64,000 nt of DNA from Methylocystis rosea (GCF_003855495.1 NZ_CP034086.1:2207501-2271500), one strand, 5' to 3'. Positions 43,856 through 53,251 are shown, counted from the stretch's first letter. Translations and numbers: made by a program. The notes: generated by a model not told the origin, from the sequence alone.

Positions 43856-43934
43856 CCGCCTCTCGCGACACTTGGAACGCGACACTTGGAATAAAGCGGC
43901 CCCAGTCGCCGCATAGGAAGATCGGAGCAAGACC

Positions 43935-44204
43935 ATGGCTCACAAAAAGGCAGGCGGCTCGTCGCGCAACGGCCGCGATTCGGACGGCCGGCGCCTCGGC
44001 GTCAAGAAATTCGGCGGGGAAGCCGTCATCGGCGGCAATATTATCGTGCGTCAACGCGGCACGAAGTGGCGCCCGGGCCGCAATGTGGGCATGGGCAAGG
44101 ACCACACGCTTTTTGCGCTCGTCGACGGAGTCGTCGAATTCAAGTCCAGCGGCGGACGCGCTAGCGTATCGGTGGCGCCGGCGCCCGCCGCAGCAGCCGA
44201 GTAA
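43935..44204 (+). CDS. rpmA: 50S ribosomal protein L27
   Basis: 89 residues: [20 protein letters not shown] then [20 protein letters not shown] and [20 protein letters not shown]. The N-terminal AHKKAGGS tail reaches the peptidyl-transferase centre. Follows rplU by 79 bp. The tail is Ala-rich (APAPAAAAE). A hairpin CCGCCGG-cctt-CCGGCGG lies at 44224-44241, just after the stop. Confidence 0.98.
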   Translation: MAHKKAGGSSRNGRDSDGRRLGVKKFGGEAVIGGNIIVRQRGTKWRPGRNVGMGKDHTLFALVDGVVEFKSSGGRASVSVAPAPAAAAE

Positions 44205-44383
44205 GGCGGTAGGGGACGACCCGCCGCCGGCCTTCCGGCGGACAGTCGTCTCGACTACCACTCTCGCGAATTCAGGCGGGAACGTTTCAGGCGAGATGTC
44301 CGGAAGCGCCGTGAAGGGCCAGTGGGGAGCGCTCTCCTTTCAGGCTCTTAGGCCAATATTTCCGATGTCGCTTGGAGCAATCA

Positions 44384-44986
44384 ATGTTTCCCGAAATTAC
44401 CCGCGACGACGTTTTTCGGCTGGAGACTGAACGACTGTGGCTGCGTTGGCCGCGCGCCGCTGACGCCGACGAGATTCGCCAGCACGTCGGCGATCCCGAC
44501 GTCGCGTTGATGACCGCCAGCATCCCGCATCCTTATGCGCCGCACGACGCCGACGCGTTCATCGCATCGGTGCGCGCGGAGAACGGCGCCGGCGGCGGGC
44601 TTCATCTCGTCATCACCCCGAAAAACCGGCCCAACGAGCCGATCGGGCTTGTGAGTTTGCATGGCGCCGACCGCCGCGGCTCGGCGACGCTCGGCTATTG
44701 GCTGGGCAAGCCCTATTGGGGGCAAGGCTATACGACCGAGGCGGCCAGAGCCCTCATCGACCTCGCCTTCGGCATCACCTCGCTGGATCGGATCGTCTCC
44801 GCGGCGCGGCCGGACAATCGCTCCTCGTTGCACGTGCATGAGAAACTCGGCTTCCGGACCATCGGCCGCGGCATGCGGCCGGCGCCCGCGCGCGGCGGCG
44901 AAATGGAAGTCGAGCTTTTCGAATTAAAGCGCGGCGAAGCGCATACGCTGTTCGGCGCGCGCCGGCCGCGATTCTTTTCACCGTGA
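44384..44986 (+). CDS. GNAT N-acetyltransferase, RimJ/RimL-like
   Basis: 200 residues from ATG 44384 (GGAG 8 bp upstream). The pattern [40 protein letters not shown] (acetyl-CoA loop) and [20 protein letters not shown] is that of ribosomal-protein or aminoglycoside-type GNAT enzymes. Its place between rpmA and obgE is conserved in alphaproteobacteria, which suggests a ribosome-related substrate. Stop and obgE start are 7 bp apart. Confidence 0.88.
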   Translation: MFPEITRDDVFRLETERLWLRWPRAADADEIRQHVGDPDVALMTASIPHPYAPHDADAFIASVRAENGAGGGLHLVITPKNRPNEPIGLVSLHGADRRGSATLGYWLGKPYWGQGYTTEAARALIDLAFGITSLDRIVSAARPDNRSSLHVHEKLGFRTIGRGMRPAPARGGEMEVELFELKRGEAHTLFGARRPRFFSP

Positions 44987-44993
44987 GCGGCAG

Positions 44994-46058
44994 ATGAAAT
45001 TCCTCGACCAGGCCCGCGTTTTTGTCCGCTCCGGCGACGGCGGCGCGGGATCCGTCTCGTTTCGGCGCGAGAAGTTCATTGAATTCGGCGGGCCGGACGG
45101 CGGCGACGGCGGACGCGGCGGCGACGTCGTCGCCGAATGCGTCGCCGGGCTCAACACGCTGATCGATTATCGCTACCAGCAGCACTTCAAGGCCAAGACC
45201 GGCGGCCACGGCATGGGCAAGAACCGCGCCGGCGGGCGCGGCGCCGACGCCGTGCTGAAAGTGCCGGTCGGGACGCAAATCTTCGAGGAGGATGGGGAAA
45301 CCCTCATCGCCGACATGACCGAGGTCGGGCAGCGCGTCGTCATCTGCAAAGGCGGCAACGGCGGCTTCGGCAACGCGCATTTCACCACCTCGACCAATCG
45401 AGCGCCGCGGCGCGCCAATCCCGGCCTCGAGGGCCAGGAGCGCACCATCATCCTGCGGCTGAAACTCATCGCCGACGCGGGGCTGATCGGCCTGCCCAAC
45501 GCCGGCAAGTCGACATTCCTGGCGACGGTGACGGCGGCGAAGCCCAAGATCGCCGACTATCCGTTCACGACGCTTTATCCCGGTCTCGGCGTCGTGCGCA
45601 TCGACGACAGGGAACTCGTTCTCGCGGACATTCCGGGTCTGATCGAGGGCGCCCATGAGGGCCACGGCCTCGGCGATCGCTTTCTCGGCCATGTCGAGCG
45701 GTGCCGTGCGCTGCTGCATCTGATCGACGCGACCGGGGAACATGCCGGCAAGGATTACAAGATCGTCCGCGGCGAACTCGCCGCCTATGGCGCCGGTCTC
45801 GCCGAGAAGCCGGAAATCGTCGCGCTTTCGAAGATCGATGCGGTCGACGCGGATCATCTCAAGAAGCAGCGGGAGCGGCTGAAGCGGGCGATCGCCGCCG
45901 CCGGCCCTGAGACGCACGATCGCCATCCGGCGCCCCTGCTCCTTTCGTCCGCGAGCCGCGCCGGCGTCAGGGAAGCGCTCCGCGCTGTGTTCGACGCCAT
46001 CGAGGCGCAAAAGGCGTATGAGCGCGCGTCGGAAGCCGAGGGGCCCTGGAACCCTTGA
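44994..46058 (+). CDS. obgE: Obg GTPase (ribosome assembly)
   Basis: 354 residues. The N-terminal glycine-rich Obg fold has [20 protein letters not shown] and [20 protein letters not shown]. The G domain has G1 [10 protein letters not shown]2/G3 [20 protein letters not shown] and [20 protein letters not shown], and G4 ALSKID. It assists 50S assembly and links growth to GTP/ppGpp. Last gene of the cluster; the usual proB neighbour is absent and a dispersed repeat follows the stop. Confidence 0.97.
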   Translation: MKFLDQARVFVRSGDGGAGSVSFRREKFIEFGGPDGGDGGRGGDVVAECVAGLNTLIDYRYQQHFKAKTGGHGMGKNRAGGRGADAVLKVPVGTQIFEEDGETLIADMTEVGQRVVICKGGNGGFGNAHFTTSTNRAPRRANPGLEGQERTIILRLKLIADAGLIGLPNAGKSTFLATVTAAKPKIADYPFTTLYPGLGVVRIDDRELVLADIPGLIEGAHEGHGLGDRFLGHVERCRALLHLIDATGEHAGKDYKIVRGELAAYGAGLAEKPEIVALSKIDAVDADHLKKQRERLKRAIAAAGPETHDRHPAPLLLSSASRAGVREALRAVFDAIEAQKAYERASEAEGPWNP

Positions 46059-46060
46059 CG

Positions 46061-46172
46061 AGAGCAGGTTACGAAAAAGTTGACGGACTTTTTCGATGAG
46101 AACCTGCTCCAGCATTTGATTTCGAGCAATTCCATATCGATCACATGATTCCATGTGATCCATAAGCGCTCT
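46061..46172 (+). repeat. Dispersed ~110-bp double-hairpin repeat, copy 1
   Basis: Contains GAGCAGGTT...AACCTGCTC flanking an inner stem GAAAAAGT-tgacgg-ACTTTTTC, then GATCACATG-attc-CATGTGATC. The reverse complement of 63703-63812 aligns with it along its length. Lies directly after obgE and may end its transcript. Confidence 0.92.
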
Positions 46173-46253
46173 GGGCGGCCCAACCCTTAATCGCCGCCGG
46201 CGCGCGGCGTCGCCATTGACCTTGACAAGATCAGTGAATAGCTTCGACGGGCT

Positions 46254-46649
46254 ATGAGCGCGCGCAGCGAAGTCAAAACATCGCAGTACGGTTCGACGGC
46301 AGTCGCTCTGCTCGTCGCCTATCTGTTTGTTTTGCAAGGCCTTGCTGTAGGCGTTTCGTTCAGCGGACGCGGTTCGGGCCTCTTCGCCAACACGATCTGC
46401 TTTAGCAAGGCTTCCGGACCGCTTTCCGGAGATCCCGCGACTCCCGCACGTCCGGCGCGGCACGGCGACGTCTGTTGCGTCGCGCATTGCGCATCGCTCG
46501 GCGGCGCGACCGCCGCCTCGCCGTTCATCGGCGAGACGCCACCAGCCGCGTCCTATTCGACGATCGGACTGGCCTTTGACGAGACATCTCGTCCTCCAGA
46601 GGCGTCGACACCGCCGCTCGGCTCCCGCGCCCCTCCCGTCCTGATCTGA
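46254..46649 (+). CDS. DUF2946-like small membrane protein
   Basis: 131 residues. One N-terminal hydrophobic segment (STAVALLVAYLFVLQGLAVG) is followed by ICFSK, a Pro/Ala/Gly-rich stretch and RHGDVCCVAHCASLGG. The IC...HG-x-CC-x-x-HC arrangement recalls DUF2946 proteins, which often accompany copper or heme genes. No metal gene is adjacent. The family call is tentative. The ATG at 46254 has no strong ribosome site. Confidence 0.5.
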   Translation: MSARSEVKTSQYGSTAVALLVAYLFVLQGLAVGVSFSGRGSGLFANTICFSKASGPLSGDPATPARPARHGDVCCVAHCASLGGATAASPFIGETPPAASYSTIGLAFDETSRPPEASTPPLGSRAPPVLI

Positions 46650-46820
46650 CGCTTGCCGCAGCAGTGCGGCGTCACGCCCCGATGTCGGCATGCCGCCGGC
46701 GGGGGAGAGTCAGACCAGCGTATCCGTCGTTTGTCAGCGTGCATCGCAGAGAGCACGCGCCGCTCAGTTCTCTGACTGGCGGTTGCGACGAGCCATCGGA
46801 CCGCGCAGCGATTTGGGATC

Positions 46821-47270
46821 ATGGAACAGAAAACTCAATTGGCGCCGCGCCTCGCTAAGAGGGCGCGCAGCGCGGCCTCGGGAGAACGGCGCTGCTCTCA
46901 GAACGGGAAGCTGACCGCGGCGAGCGACGGCAATATCCGCGTCGCGCCTGAAGCCATTGCGGCGCCTGCCCCCACGCGCGGACGGGTGGAGGTCGTCGAG
47001 GCCTATTTCGATCCCGACGGCCGGCCAATGAAGCGCAAAAGCCTTGGCGCAGCCAGGGTCGCGCGCTTCTATGACGCCAAGGGCAATCAGGTCGAGGAGG
47101 CCTACTTCAATGCCGAGGGCAAGCCCACGATCCGCAAGGATCTTGGCGCGGCGCGCATCTCCTGGCGCTATGACGACAGCGGCAACCAGGTCGAAGCGGC
47201 CCTGTTCGGAGCCGACGGCGCGCCATTGCCCCGCAAGCGGCGCGGCAAGCGGGCGTTCGACAGCGTTTGA
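46821..47270 (+). CDS. Repeat protein with ~33-residue YF/YD-type units
   Basis: 149 residues. After a basic N-terminus come about 2.4 repeats: EVVEAYFDPDGRPMKRKSLG + AARVARFYDAKGN, then QVEEAYFNAEGKPTIRKDLG + AARISWRYDDSGN, then QVEAALFGADGAPLPRK. Aromatic and Gly-Asn positions recur every 33 residues, as in beta-hairpin repeats of YD/WG type. No signal peptide is evident. Function unknown; it faces the O-methyltransferase gene. Confidence 0.6.
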   Translation: MEQKTQLAPRLAKRARSAASGERRCSQNGKLTAASDGNIRVAPEAIAAPAPTRGRVEVVEAYFDPDGRPMKRKSLGAARVARFYDAKGNQVEEAYFNAEGKPTIRKDLGAARISWRYDDSGNQVEAALFGADGAPLPRKRRGKRAFDSV

Positions 47271-47289
47271 AGGGAGCTGAAGAGGCGTC

Positions 47290-47958
47290 CTATCTGACGC
47301 GCGCGATCAGAAACCCATCCCAACCTTTGGCGCCGACGGTTTGCACCGCCGTCGCTTCGACCCGCCCCTCCGCGGCGACGGCGTCAAACAGCGCGCGCGC
47401 TCCCAGCGCGCCGCTGTCCGTGGCCGATGCGTCGGCGACGGCGCCCTCCCGAATGACATTGTCGACGATGATCAGCGCCCCGGGACGCGACAGCTTCAGC
47501 GCATAATCGAAATAGGCGGCGTTGCTCGGCTTGTCGGCGTCGATGAAGGCAAGATCGAAGGGTTGCGCCCGCTCTGATTCAAGCAGCGGCAGCATTTCGA
47601 GCGCGGGGCCGACGCGTAGATCGACGCGCGCGCTCACGCCTTCGCGGGCAATATTGGCGCGCGCGACCTCGGCGTGATGCGCATCGACTTCGAAGGTGAC
47701 GACCTTGCCGCCCTCGCCCACGGCGCGCGCCAGCCAGGTCGTCGAGTAGCCTCCAAGCGTCCCGATTTCGAGAACGCGTCTTGCGCCGATTGCGCAGGCG
47801 AGCAGATACAGCAATTTGCCTTGCGGCGGCGAAACGTCGATCGCCGGAAGGCCAGCGCGCGCATTTGCCGCAAGCGTTTCCTCCTGCGCTTCTTCTTTGG
47901 AAATCAGCGCCGCGCCGATGTAGTCGTCCACGCGAGGCCAGTTTTTTACTTCGAACAT
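47290..47958 (-). CDS. Class I O-methyltransferase (family 3, CCoAOMT-like)
   Basis: 222 residues. Visible: GKLLYLLACAIGARRVLEIG then TLGGYSTTWLARAV (motif I), VVTFEVDAHHAEVARANI, FDLAFIDADKPSNAAYFDYA (metal-binding D-A-D) and LIIVDNVIREGAV. This is the divalent-cation-dependent O-methyltransferase family acting on catechol-like substrates. AAGGGA precedes ATG 47958. Divergent from a small secreted protein, sharing a 200-bp regulatory gap that holds a perfect palindrome. Confidence 0.92.
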   Translation of the reverse strand: MFEVKNWPRVDDYIGAALISKEEAQEETLAANARAGLPAIDVSPPQGKLLYLLACAIGARRVLEIGTLGGYSTTWLARAVGEGGKVVTFEVDAHHAEVARANIAREGVSARVDLRVGPALEMLPLLESERAQPFDLAFIDADKPSNAAYFDYALKLSRPGALIIVDNVIREGAVADASATDSGALGARALFDAVAAEGRVEATAVQTVGAKGWDGFLIARVR

Positions 47959-48007
47959 TTGACGTCCCTTACATCGAGCGCCTAACGTTAGTTCGGGCGG
48001 AAATAAA

Positions 48008-48033
48008 TTGACATCTCGCGTGATATCACGCGA
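48008..48033 (+). promoter_or_regulatory. TTGACA promoter element with 18-bp palindromic operator
   Basis: TTGACA at 48008-48013 is followed within the spacer by TCGCGTGATATCACGCGA (48016-48033), a perfect 18-bp palindrome. The -10 would fall at about 48031 but is weak. The site lies between the divergent O-methyltransferase and secreted-protein genes, where a bound dimer could control both. Confidence 0.6.
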
Positions 48034-48159
48034 TGTTCCGCCGTCGTTCGCGCGCCAAAGCGCACGGGCGCAAAAAGGCTTGATAGCCGCATTTCACGAG
48101 CCCCAGTTGGACTGCGGCCGATATGCTGCTCATCACAACACTTTATGGGAGCACAACAA

Positions 48160-48531
48160 ATGATCAAGCTTGCTTTGACGACGGCCCTTGCCGCCGCCGC
48201 CTTTAGCGCCTCGGCCTATGCCGCGCAGTGGAATGTGACCGAAGCGAATAAGGCGGGCATCAAGCGCGCGCAGGGCACCTGGACTGTCGCGACGGAAGGC
48301 GACAAGGTTTCGGGCAAGAGCGAAATGCAGCTCGATAACGGCTCCATGCTGACCTACAAGCTTGAAGGCGAACTCACCGGCGGCGTTTACACGCTCAAAC
48401 TCGTGGACCGCTCCGATTCCAAGAAGAATTGCGTATGGACCGGCAAGCCCGTCGAGGGCGCCCACAACGTGTATATTGGCGAAGCTGCCTGCGACGGCGA
48501 GAAGATCGTGATCAGGGGCGGCCAGAATTAA
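48160..48531 (+). CDS. Secreted small hypothetical protein
   Basis: 123 residues from ATG 48160 (GGGAG upstream). Signal peptide KLALTTALAAAAFSASAYAA. The mature part is beta-rich: VATEGDKVSGKSEMQLDNGS, GGVYTLKLVDRSDSKKNC, then KIVIRGGQN. Two cysteines (KKNCVW; AACDGE) may form a disulfide. No family recognised. It has its own promoter candidate and a strong terminator, so it is a single-gene unit. Confidence 0.75.
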   Translation: MIKLALTTALAAAAFSASAYAAQWNVTEANKAGIKRAQGTWTVATEGDKVSGKSEMQLDNGSMLTYKLEGELTGGVYTLKLVDRSDSKKNCVWTGKPVEGAHNVYIGEAACDGEKIVIRGGQN

Positions 48532-48558
48532 GCGCTGACACCAGCTGCTTCCAACAAC

Positions 48559-48587
48559 AACGCCGGCTCAACGCCGGCGTTTTTTTT
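48559..48587 (+). terminator. Rho-independent terminator
   Basis: AACGCCGGC-tcaac-GCCGGCGTT followed by a run of eight T in all. Perfect 9-bp stem, 27 bp after the stop of the secreted-protein gene. Confidence 0.95.
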
Positions 48588-48611
48588 GCGCGAAGGTCGT
48601 CATGGCGCTCA

Positions 48612-50450
48612 TTAAGCGTCCTCCATCGCCTCCAGTTCCGCGATCAAGCCTTCGATCATTTCAAGGCCAATGTTCCAGAACGCCGGATCCCGCGCGTCCA
48701 ATCCGAAAGGCTTGAGAAGCTCGGCATAAGGCTTGGCGCCGCCCGCTTCGAGCAAAGCGAAATAGCGCTCGGCGAATCCATCATGCGCCTTTTGATAGAC
48801 GCCGTAGAGCGAATTCACCAGGCAATCGCCGAACGCATAGGCGTAGACGTAGAACGGCGAATGGATGAAATGCGGGATATAGGCCCAGAAGGTCTCATAG
48901 CCGGGGCCCAGGCGGATTGAAGGGCCAAAGCTTTCGGCCTGCACGCTCATCCATAATTCGCAGATCTGATCCGCGGTCAGCTCGCCTTCGCGTCGCGCGT
49001 TATGCACCTTTCGCTCGAAGGCGTAGAACGCCATCTGCCGCACCACGGTATTGAGCATGTCCTCCACCTTGGAGGCGAGCAGAACCCGCTTTTGCGCCTT
49101 ATCGGACGCCTGCGCGATGAGCGCGCGGAAGGTGAGCATTTCGCCGAAGACGGACGCCGTCTCCGCGAGAGTCAGCGGGGTCGGCGCCATCAAAGCGCCC
49201 TGTCGCGCCGCAAGCACCTGATGCACGCCATGGCCGAGTTCATGCGCGAGCGTCATCACGTCGCGCGTCTTTCCTTGAAAATTCAGCAGCACATAGGGAT
49301 GCGCGGAGGGCACGGTGGGATGTGAAAAGGCGCCCGGCGCCTTGCCCGGCCGCACCGGCGCGTCGATCCAGTTCTTCTCAAAGAAGCGCCCGGCGATCTC
49401 CGCCATGCGCGGCGCAAACCCGTCGTACGCCTCGAGCACGATTTCGCGCGCCTCCGGCCAGGAATAGCGTTTGGCCGGCGTCGACGGCAGCGGCGCGCTG
49501 CGATCCCAATAGTCCAGCGCGTCCTTGCCGAACCATTTCGCCTTCAGCTTGTAATAGCGATGCGACAGGCGCGGATGCGCAGCCTCCACCGCTTGCGCGA
49601 GCGCCTCGACCACCTCGCGTTCGACGCGGTTGGAGAGGTGGCGCGCATCGGCGACGTCCTGGAAGCCGCGCCAGCGATCCGAGATTTCCTTGTCCTTCGC
49701 CAACGTATTGGTGATGAGCGAAAAGGTGCGCAGATTGTTTTTGAGCGTCACGCCGATCGCCTGCGCCGCTTCCCGACGCGTCTCTTCGCGCGAATCCTGC
49801 ATCAGATTGAGCACGGGCTCGATCGCAAGCTCCTCGCCGGCGACCTTGAAGCGCAGCCCGGCGATGGTGTCGTCAAAAAGACGATTCCAAGCGGCCGCGC
49901 CGGAGATGTATTTTTCGTGGAACAGCTCTTCCAGCTTGTCCTCGAGTTCGTACGGCTTCTCCTTGCGGATGTCTTCGAGCCACGGCTTCCAGCGCGAGAG
50001 CGGCTCCTTGCTCGCCGCGGCCATCAGCGCGGCGTCGTCCATCCGATTGAGCTCAAGCTGAAAAAACAGCAGCTGCGCCGAAGCGTTGGTGACCTTCTCC
50101 TGCACGTCGCCATAGAATTTGGCGCGCGCGGGATCGGTGGTGTCGCCGCTATAGAGCAGGCCGGCGAAGGACATCAGTCGCCCGAGCAAGTCCTGCAGCG
50201 CTTCATATCGCGCCACCGCCTCGCCAAGCTTGACGCTGGCGTCGGGGCCTTTAGCTAGCGACTCTAGCCGGCCGCGATAATCCTTGCCGAATTGCGCAAC
50301 CTCCTGCGCGGCCTTGCCAAGATCGGACACGACCTGGGGAGAATCGATGCCCGGATAAAGATCGGCGAGATTCCATTCTGGCAGTCGTTCCGCAGTTTTC
50401 GCGGCGGGAGCTTCGGCGGTCGAATGGGCGAAAGAACGGGCGCTGAACAT
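48612..50450 (-). CDS. pepF: Oligoendopeptidase F (M3 family)
   Basis: 612 residues. Zinc metallopeptidase with the active site TLAHELGHGVHQVLAARQGA (HExxH) and a downstream Glu in LTLAETASVFGEMLTF. The N-terminus LPEWNLADLYPG is typical of the family. It degrades short peptides in the cytoplasm; a Ser/Ala-rich first 20 residues is unlike a true signal peptide. ATG 50450 is taken; a TTG at 50462 is possible. It converges on the preceding terminator. Confidence 0.95.
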   Translation of the reverse strand: MFSARSFAHSTAEAPAAKTAERLPEWNLADLYPGIDSPQVVSDLGKAAQEVAQFGKDYRGRLESLAKGPDASVKLGEAVARYEALQDLLGRLMSFAGLLYSGDTTDPARAKFYGDVQEKVTNASAQLLFFQLELNRMDDAALMAAASKEPLSRWKPWLEDIRKEKPYELEDKLEELFHEKYISGAAAWNRLFDDTIAGLRFKVAGEELAIEPVLNLMQDSREETRREAAQAIGVTLKNNLRTFSLITNTLAKDKEISDRWRGFQDVADARHLSNRVEREVVEALAQAVEAAHPRLSHRYYKLKAKWFGKDALDYWDRSAPLPSTPAKRYSWPEAREIVLEAYDGFAPRMAEIAGRFFEKNWIDAPVRPGKAPGAFSHPTVPSAHPYVLLNFQGKTRDVMTLAHELGHGVHQVLAARQGALMAPTPLTLAETASVFGEMLTFRALIAQASDKAQKRVLLASKVEDMLNTVVRQMAFYAFERKVHNARREGELTADQICELWMSVQAESFGPSIRLGPGYETFWAYIPHFIHSPFYVYAYAFGDCLVNSLYGVYQKAHDGFAERYFALLEAGGAKPYAELLKPFGLDARDPAFWNIGLEMIEGLIAELEAMEDA

Positions 50451-50617
50451 GGCGGGGACCAAAAAATGGGCGGCTCCGACAAGCGAAGACGCGAGGATCG
50501 GGATCAGCCTAAATATGGCAAGAGGCCGGACAGGATCAACCTGCGGTCAGGGTCGGCGCCGGCGCCAGTTGCGTCTATAACAATATGAGAGCGAAAGAAT
50601 CAGCTTAGGTGCGCGCA

Positions 50618-51400
50618 ATGGCGGGAGAGCCCGATTTTCTCAGTTCGGTAACGTCGCGTTACGCCATGGCGCGAGATATTTTCGCGCGTATCTCAACTTT
50701 CCTCAACAAAGCGACCTTCAAGATCAAGCGCGGGCCGCCGCTCGAAATGATTGGCGAGATCGCGAAGCGGTTCAAAACCGACGACTATGATCGGCTGACT
50801 CTCAAGGAACTCGCCGAGACCAAGGCCGGCGCGACTTTCGTCGACGAGAAGATTCAAGACATCAACCGCGCGAGCTTTCATCGCTCCGCCTTCATGCTGA
50901 ACGCATTCACCCATTTGTTTTTCGTCGACCTCGCCGCGCAACTGTCGTTCTCGTTCCTCCAGCTCAAATTCGCGTTCGTGATCGCCAACATCATTCTCGC
51001 GCTGCTTGCGCATTCCTCGGTGCGTCAAAGCTATCGCGCGCTGCTCGCGGGGCCGAATGCGCTTCCGCCCAAACGGCGCTTCTGGGGCATGTTTCCCAAT
51101 CCGGCCTATAACCGCACGGTGAAGAAGAATTCACGCAGCTATGCGCAAAGCGCCTGGGAAGAAAAATCGCTGTTCCGGCCAGCCTATTTCGTCAACGCGG
51201 CGCTCATCTTTCTTGGCGCGCAATTCATTCTTCCGCCGGACCGTCTTATTTTTCCCTTCAGCTTCATCGTCGGGAAAATTTCCGGACTGTTCACGACCCT
51301 GGTCATGGCGTTCGACGTCTGGCGTGGCTTCCGCGCCGGCGATGCGGCGCGGACCGCGCGCGAAAGGGAAGTCTCCGTCTACCGCGATCTCGATGTCTGA
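50618..51400 (+). CDS. Hypothetical membrane protein
   Basis: 260 residues. Central and C-terminal hydrophobic segments: AFMLNAFTHLFFVDLAAQLS, FAFVIANIILALLAHSSV, YFVNAALIFLGAQFILPP, and LIFPFSFIVGKISGLFTTLV. The N-terminal 90 residues are soluble and charged. No family recognised. ATG 50618 is used. It stands between divergent pepF and the convergent lytic transglycosylase gene, whose stop is 12 bp away. Confidence 0.6.
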   Translation: MAGEPDFLSSVTSRYAMARDIFARISTFLNKATFKIKRGPPLEMIGEIAKRFKTDDYDRLTLKELAETKAGATFVDEKIQDINRASFHRSAFMLNAFTHLFFVDLAAQLSFSFLQLKFAFVIANIILALLAHSSVRQSYRALLAGPNALPPKRRFWGMFPNPAYNRTVKKNSRSYAQSAWEEKSLFRPAYFVNAALIFLGAQFILPPDRLIFPFSFIVGKISGLFTTLVMAFDVWRGFRAGDAARTAREREVSVYRDLDV

Positions 51401-51412
51401 ATCGTGGCGGCT

Positions 51413-52633
51413 TTACCGGCCGCGCAGCCGCGCCAGAACGTCTTTCGTCGCAAAGCCGTCGGCGGGCTGAATGCCTTCGCTCAATTGAAAGGCGTGGATG
51501 GCGTTGCGGCTCGCGCGCCCGAGCTTGCCGTCGAATGTGCCGCGATAAAAGCCGCGCTCCGTCAACAGCTGCTGCATCGCCTTGACGTCGGCGGTCGGTA
51601 ACGGCGCGACCTTCGGCCAGGGCGTGATCGGGATATCGCGCCCGGCGATGCGATCGGCGAGCAGCGCAACCGACATCGCATAGGCGTCAGACGTATTGTA
51701 TTGCCGAATGACTTCGAAATTGTCGGTGATCAGAAAGGCCGGGCCGTTCGCGCCAGCCGGCAAATAGAGGCTGGCGGCGCCGCCGCCGGGAAGCGCGCCG
51801 CCGTCGGCGCGCGTCACGCCGAGCTGTCGCCAGCGGGCGAAGTCGAGATCGAAGGCGCCGTAGTCGAATCCTTGAGGCAGTCGAACTTCGACGACGGCGG
51901 GCAGTCCGGCGATCCATCCGGATTTCGCCAGGAAATTGGCGATGGAGGCCACGGCGTCGCCGCGCGAGCGCCAGATGTCCGGCGCGCCGCCGCCCGCGTC
52001 GCTTTCGGCGTATTTGAGATAGGCGGAAGGCATGAACTGCGGTTGGCCCATGGCCCCGGCCCAGGAGCCGCGCAATTGCTCGCGCGTCGCGTAGCCCTTC
52101 TCCAGCATCACGAGGGCGGCGACAAATTCCTCGATGAAGGTTTCGGCGCGATGCCCCTTCCACGCAAGCGACGCCAGGACGCGCAGCGCGTCAGAGCCGC
52201 CGGCCGCCGTTCCGAAATTGCTTTCGACGCCCAGAATGGCGACGACGATCTCGCTTGGAACGCCGTGGCGGGATTGCGCCCGACCCAGCGGCCCCGCGAG
52301 TTCGGCGGCGACCGCCCGGCCGCGCGCGACGCGACCATTCGTCACGGAGCCGGCGAGATAGGCGGGAATCGAAATGGTGAACTCGGACTGTGCGCGCGGC
52401 TTCGCCGATACCGACGGGTCCGGCGCAAGTCCGGCGATCGCCGCGTCGAAGGTTTCGCGCGAGACCCCGGCGGCCTGCGCCGACGGCCACAGGCCCTGCA
52501 AAAACGCCTCGAACGTGTCGGCTTTGGCGCGCCCTCCGGCAAGCCAGAGAACGGCGACTGCACGAACCGACGCGCCGAGCATCTGACGTCGATCAATCCC
52601 TGCACAGAGTATTGGCTCAAGGCGCCGCATCAT
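51413..52633 (-). CDS. Lytic murein transglycosylase, MltB-like, with peptidoglycan-binding domain
   Basis: 406 residues. The N-terminal export signal is DRRQMLGASVRAVAVLWLAG. The MltB-type catalytic domain has VVAILGVESNFGTAAGG (catalytic Glu), SWAGAMGQPQFMPSAYLKYA and DIWRSRGDAVASIANFLAKS. A C-terminal PG_binding_1 domain carries DVKAMQQLLTERGFYRGTFD then GKLGRASRNAIHAFQ. It cleaves glycan strands to 1,6-anhydro products in the periplasm. ATG at 52633 or 52630. Divergent from irr. Confidence 0.95.
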   Translation of the reverse strand: MMRRLEPILCAGIDRRQMLGASVRAVAVLWLAGGRAKADTFEAFLQGLWPSAQAAGVSRETFDAAIAGLAPDPSVSAKPRAQSEFTISIPAYLAGSVTNGRVARGRAVAAELAGPLGRAQSRHGVPSEIVVAILGVESNFGTAAGGSDALRVLASLAWKGHRAETFIEEFVAALVMLEKGYATREQLRGSWAGAMGQPQFMPSAYLKYAESDAGGGAPDIWRSRGDAVASIANFLAKSGWIAGLPAVVEVRLPQGFDYGAFDLDFARWRQLGVTRADGGALPGGGAASLYLPAGANGPAFLITDNFEVIRQYNTSDAYAMSVALLADRIAGRDIPITPWPKVAPLPTADVKAMQQLLTERGFYRGTFDGKLGRASRNAIHAFQLSEGIQPADGFATKDVLARLRGR

Positions 52634-52685
52634 TAGCCAGTCCTTTGCTGCTTCTTTGGAAATATTACACCTTCCGCCATTTCGT

Positions 52686-52714
52686 TTGACAGGGGGCGGG
52701 CGCTGCCCTCTACT
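52686..52714 (+). promoter_or_regulatory. Promoter candidate for irr
   Basis: TTGACA at 52686-52691, a 17-bp spacer, then TCTACT at 52709-52714 (4 of 6 to the -10 consensus). It lies 55 bp before the irr start. No clear iron-control element was recognised. Confidence 0.5.
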
Positions 52715-52768
52715 GAAAAAAGCTTAATGTATGAATAGGGAGCGAGTGATGCTCGCCTGTCGCGAAGA

Positions 52769-53251
52769 ATGACTCATCAACCTTCGACTACAAGTTTCGA
52801 CCGTTCGATCAAACTGCGCGATCAATCCCCCGAGAGCGCGACGAAGGTCTCGGAAATCAAAGCCCGGCTGCGCGGCGCAGGTCTGCGTCCCACCGTTCAG
52901 CGGCTCGCTCTGAGCCGGCTGCTGTTCGGCAACGGCGATCGACATGTGAGCGCCGAGGCGCTGCACGCCGAAGCGCGCGAAGCCGGTCTGACAATGTCTC
53001 TCTCCACGGTCTACAACACGCTCAACCAGTTCGCCGGAGCCGGGCTGTTGCGCGAAATCGCCGTGCAGGGACCCCGCACCTATTTCCACACCCGCACCTC
53101 GCCGCACCATCATTTCATGGATGAGGCGACGGGCCGCATGTTCGACGCCGCCGATGGCTCTGTCGAATTTACGCGGTTGCCGGCGCCGCCGGAAGGGATG
53201 GAAATCGTCGGCTGCGACGTGATCATCCGCATTCGCCCGAAGAGGGGGTGA
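52769..53251 (+). CDS. irr: Iron response regulator Irr (Fur family)
   Basis: 160 residues. The Fur-type winged helix is EIKARLRGAGLRPTVQRLAL and VSAEALHAEAREAGLTMSLS plus TVYNTLNQFAGAGLLREI. The following TYFHTRTSPHHHFMDEATGR holds the HHH heme/metal motif characteristic of rhizobial Irr rather than Fur. Irr represses heme and iron-using genes when iron is low, sensing heme. The N-terminal heme-regulatory GCP motif of Bradyrhizobium Irr is not present. Single gene, divergent from the transglycosylase. Confidence 0.88.
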   Translation: MTHQPSTTSFDRSIKLRDQSPESATKVSEIKARLRGAGLRPTVQRLALSRLLFGNGDRHVSAEALHAEAREAGLTMSLSTVYNTLNQFAGAGLLREIAVQGPRTYFHTRTSPHHHFMDEATGRMFDAADGSVEFTRLPAPPEGMEIVGCDVIIRIRPKRG

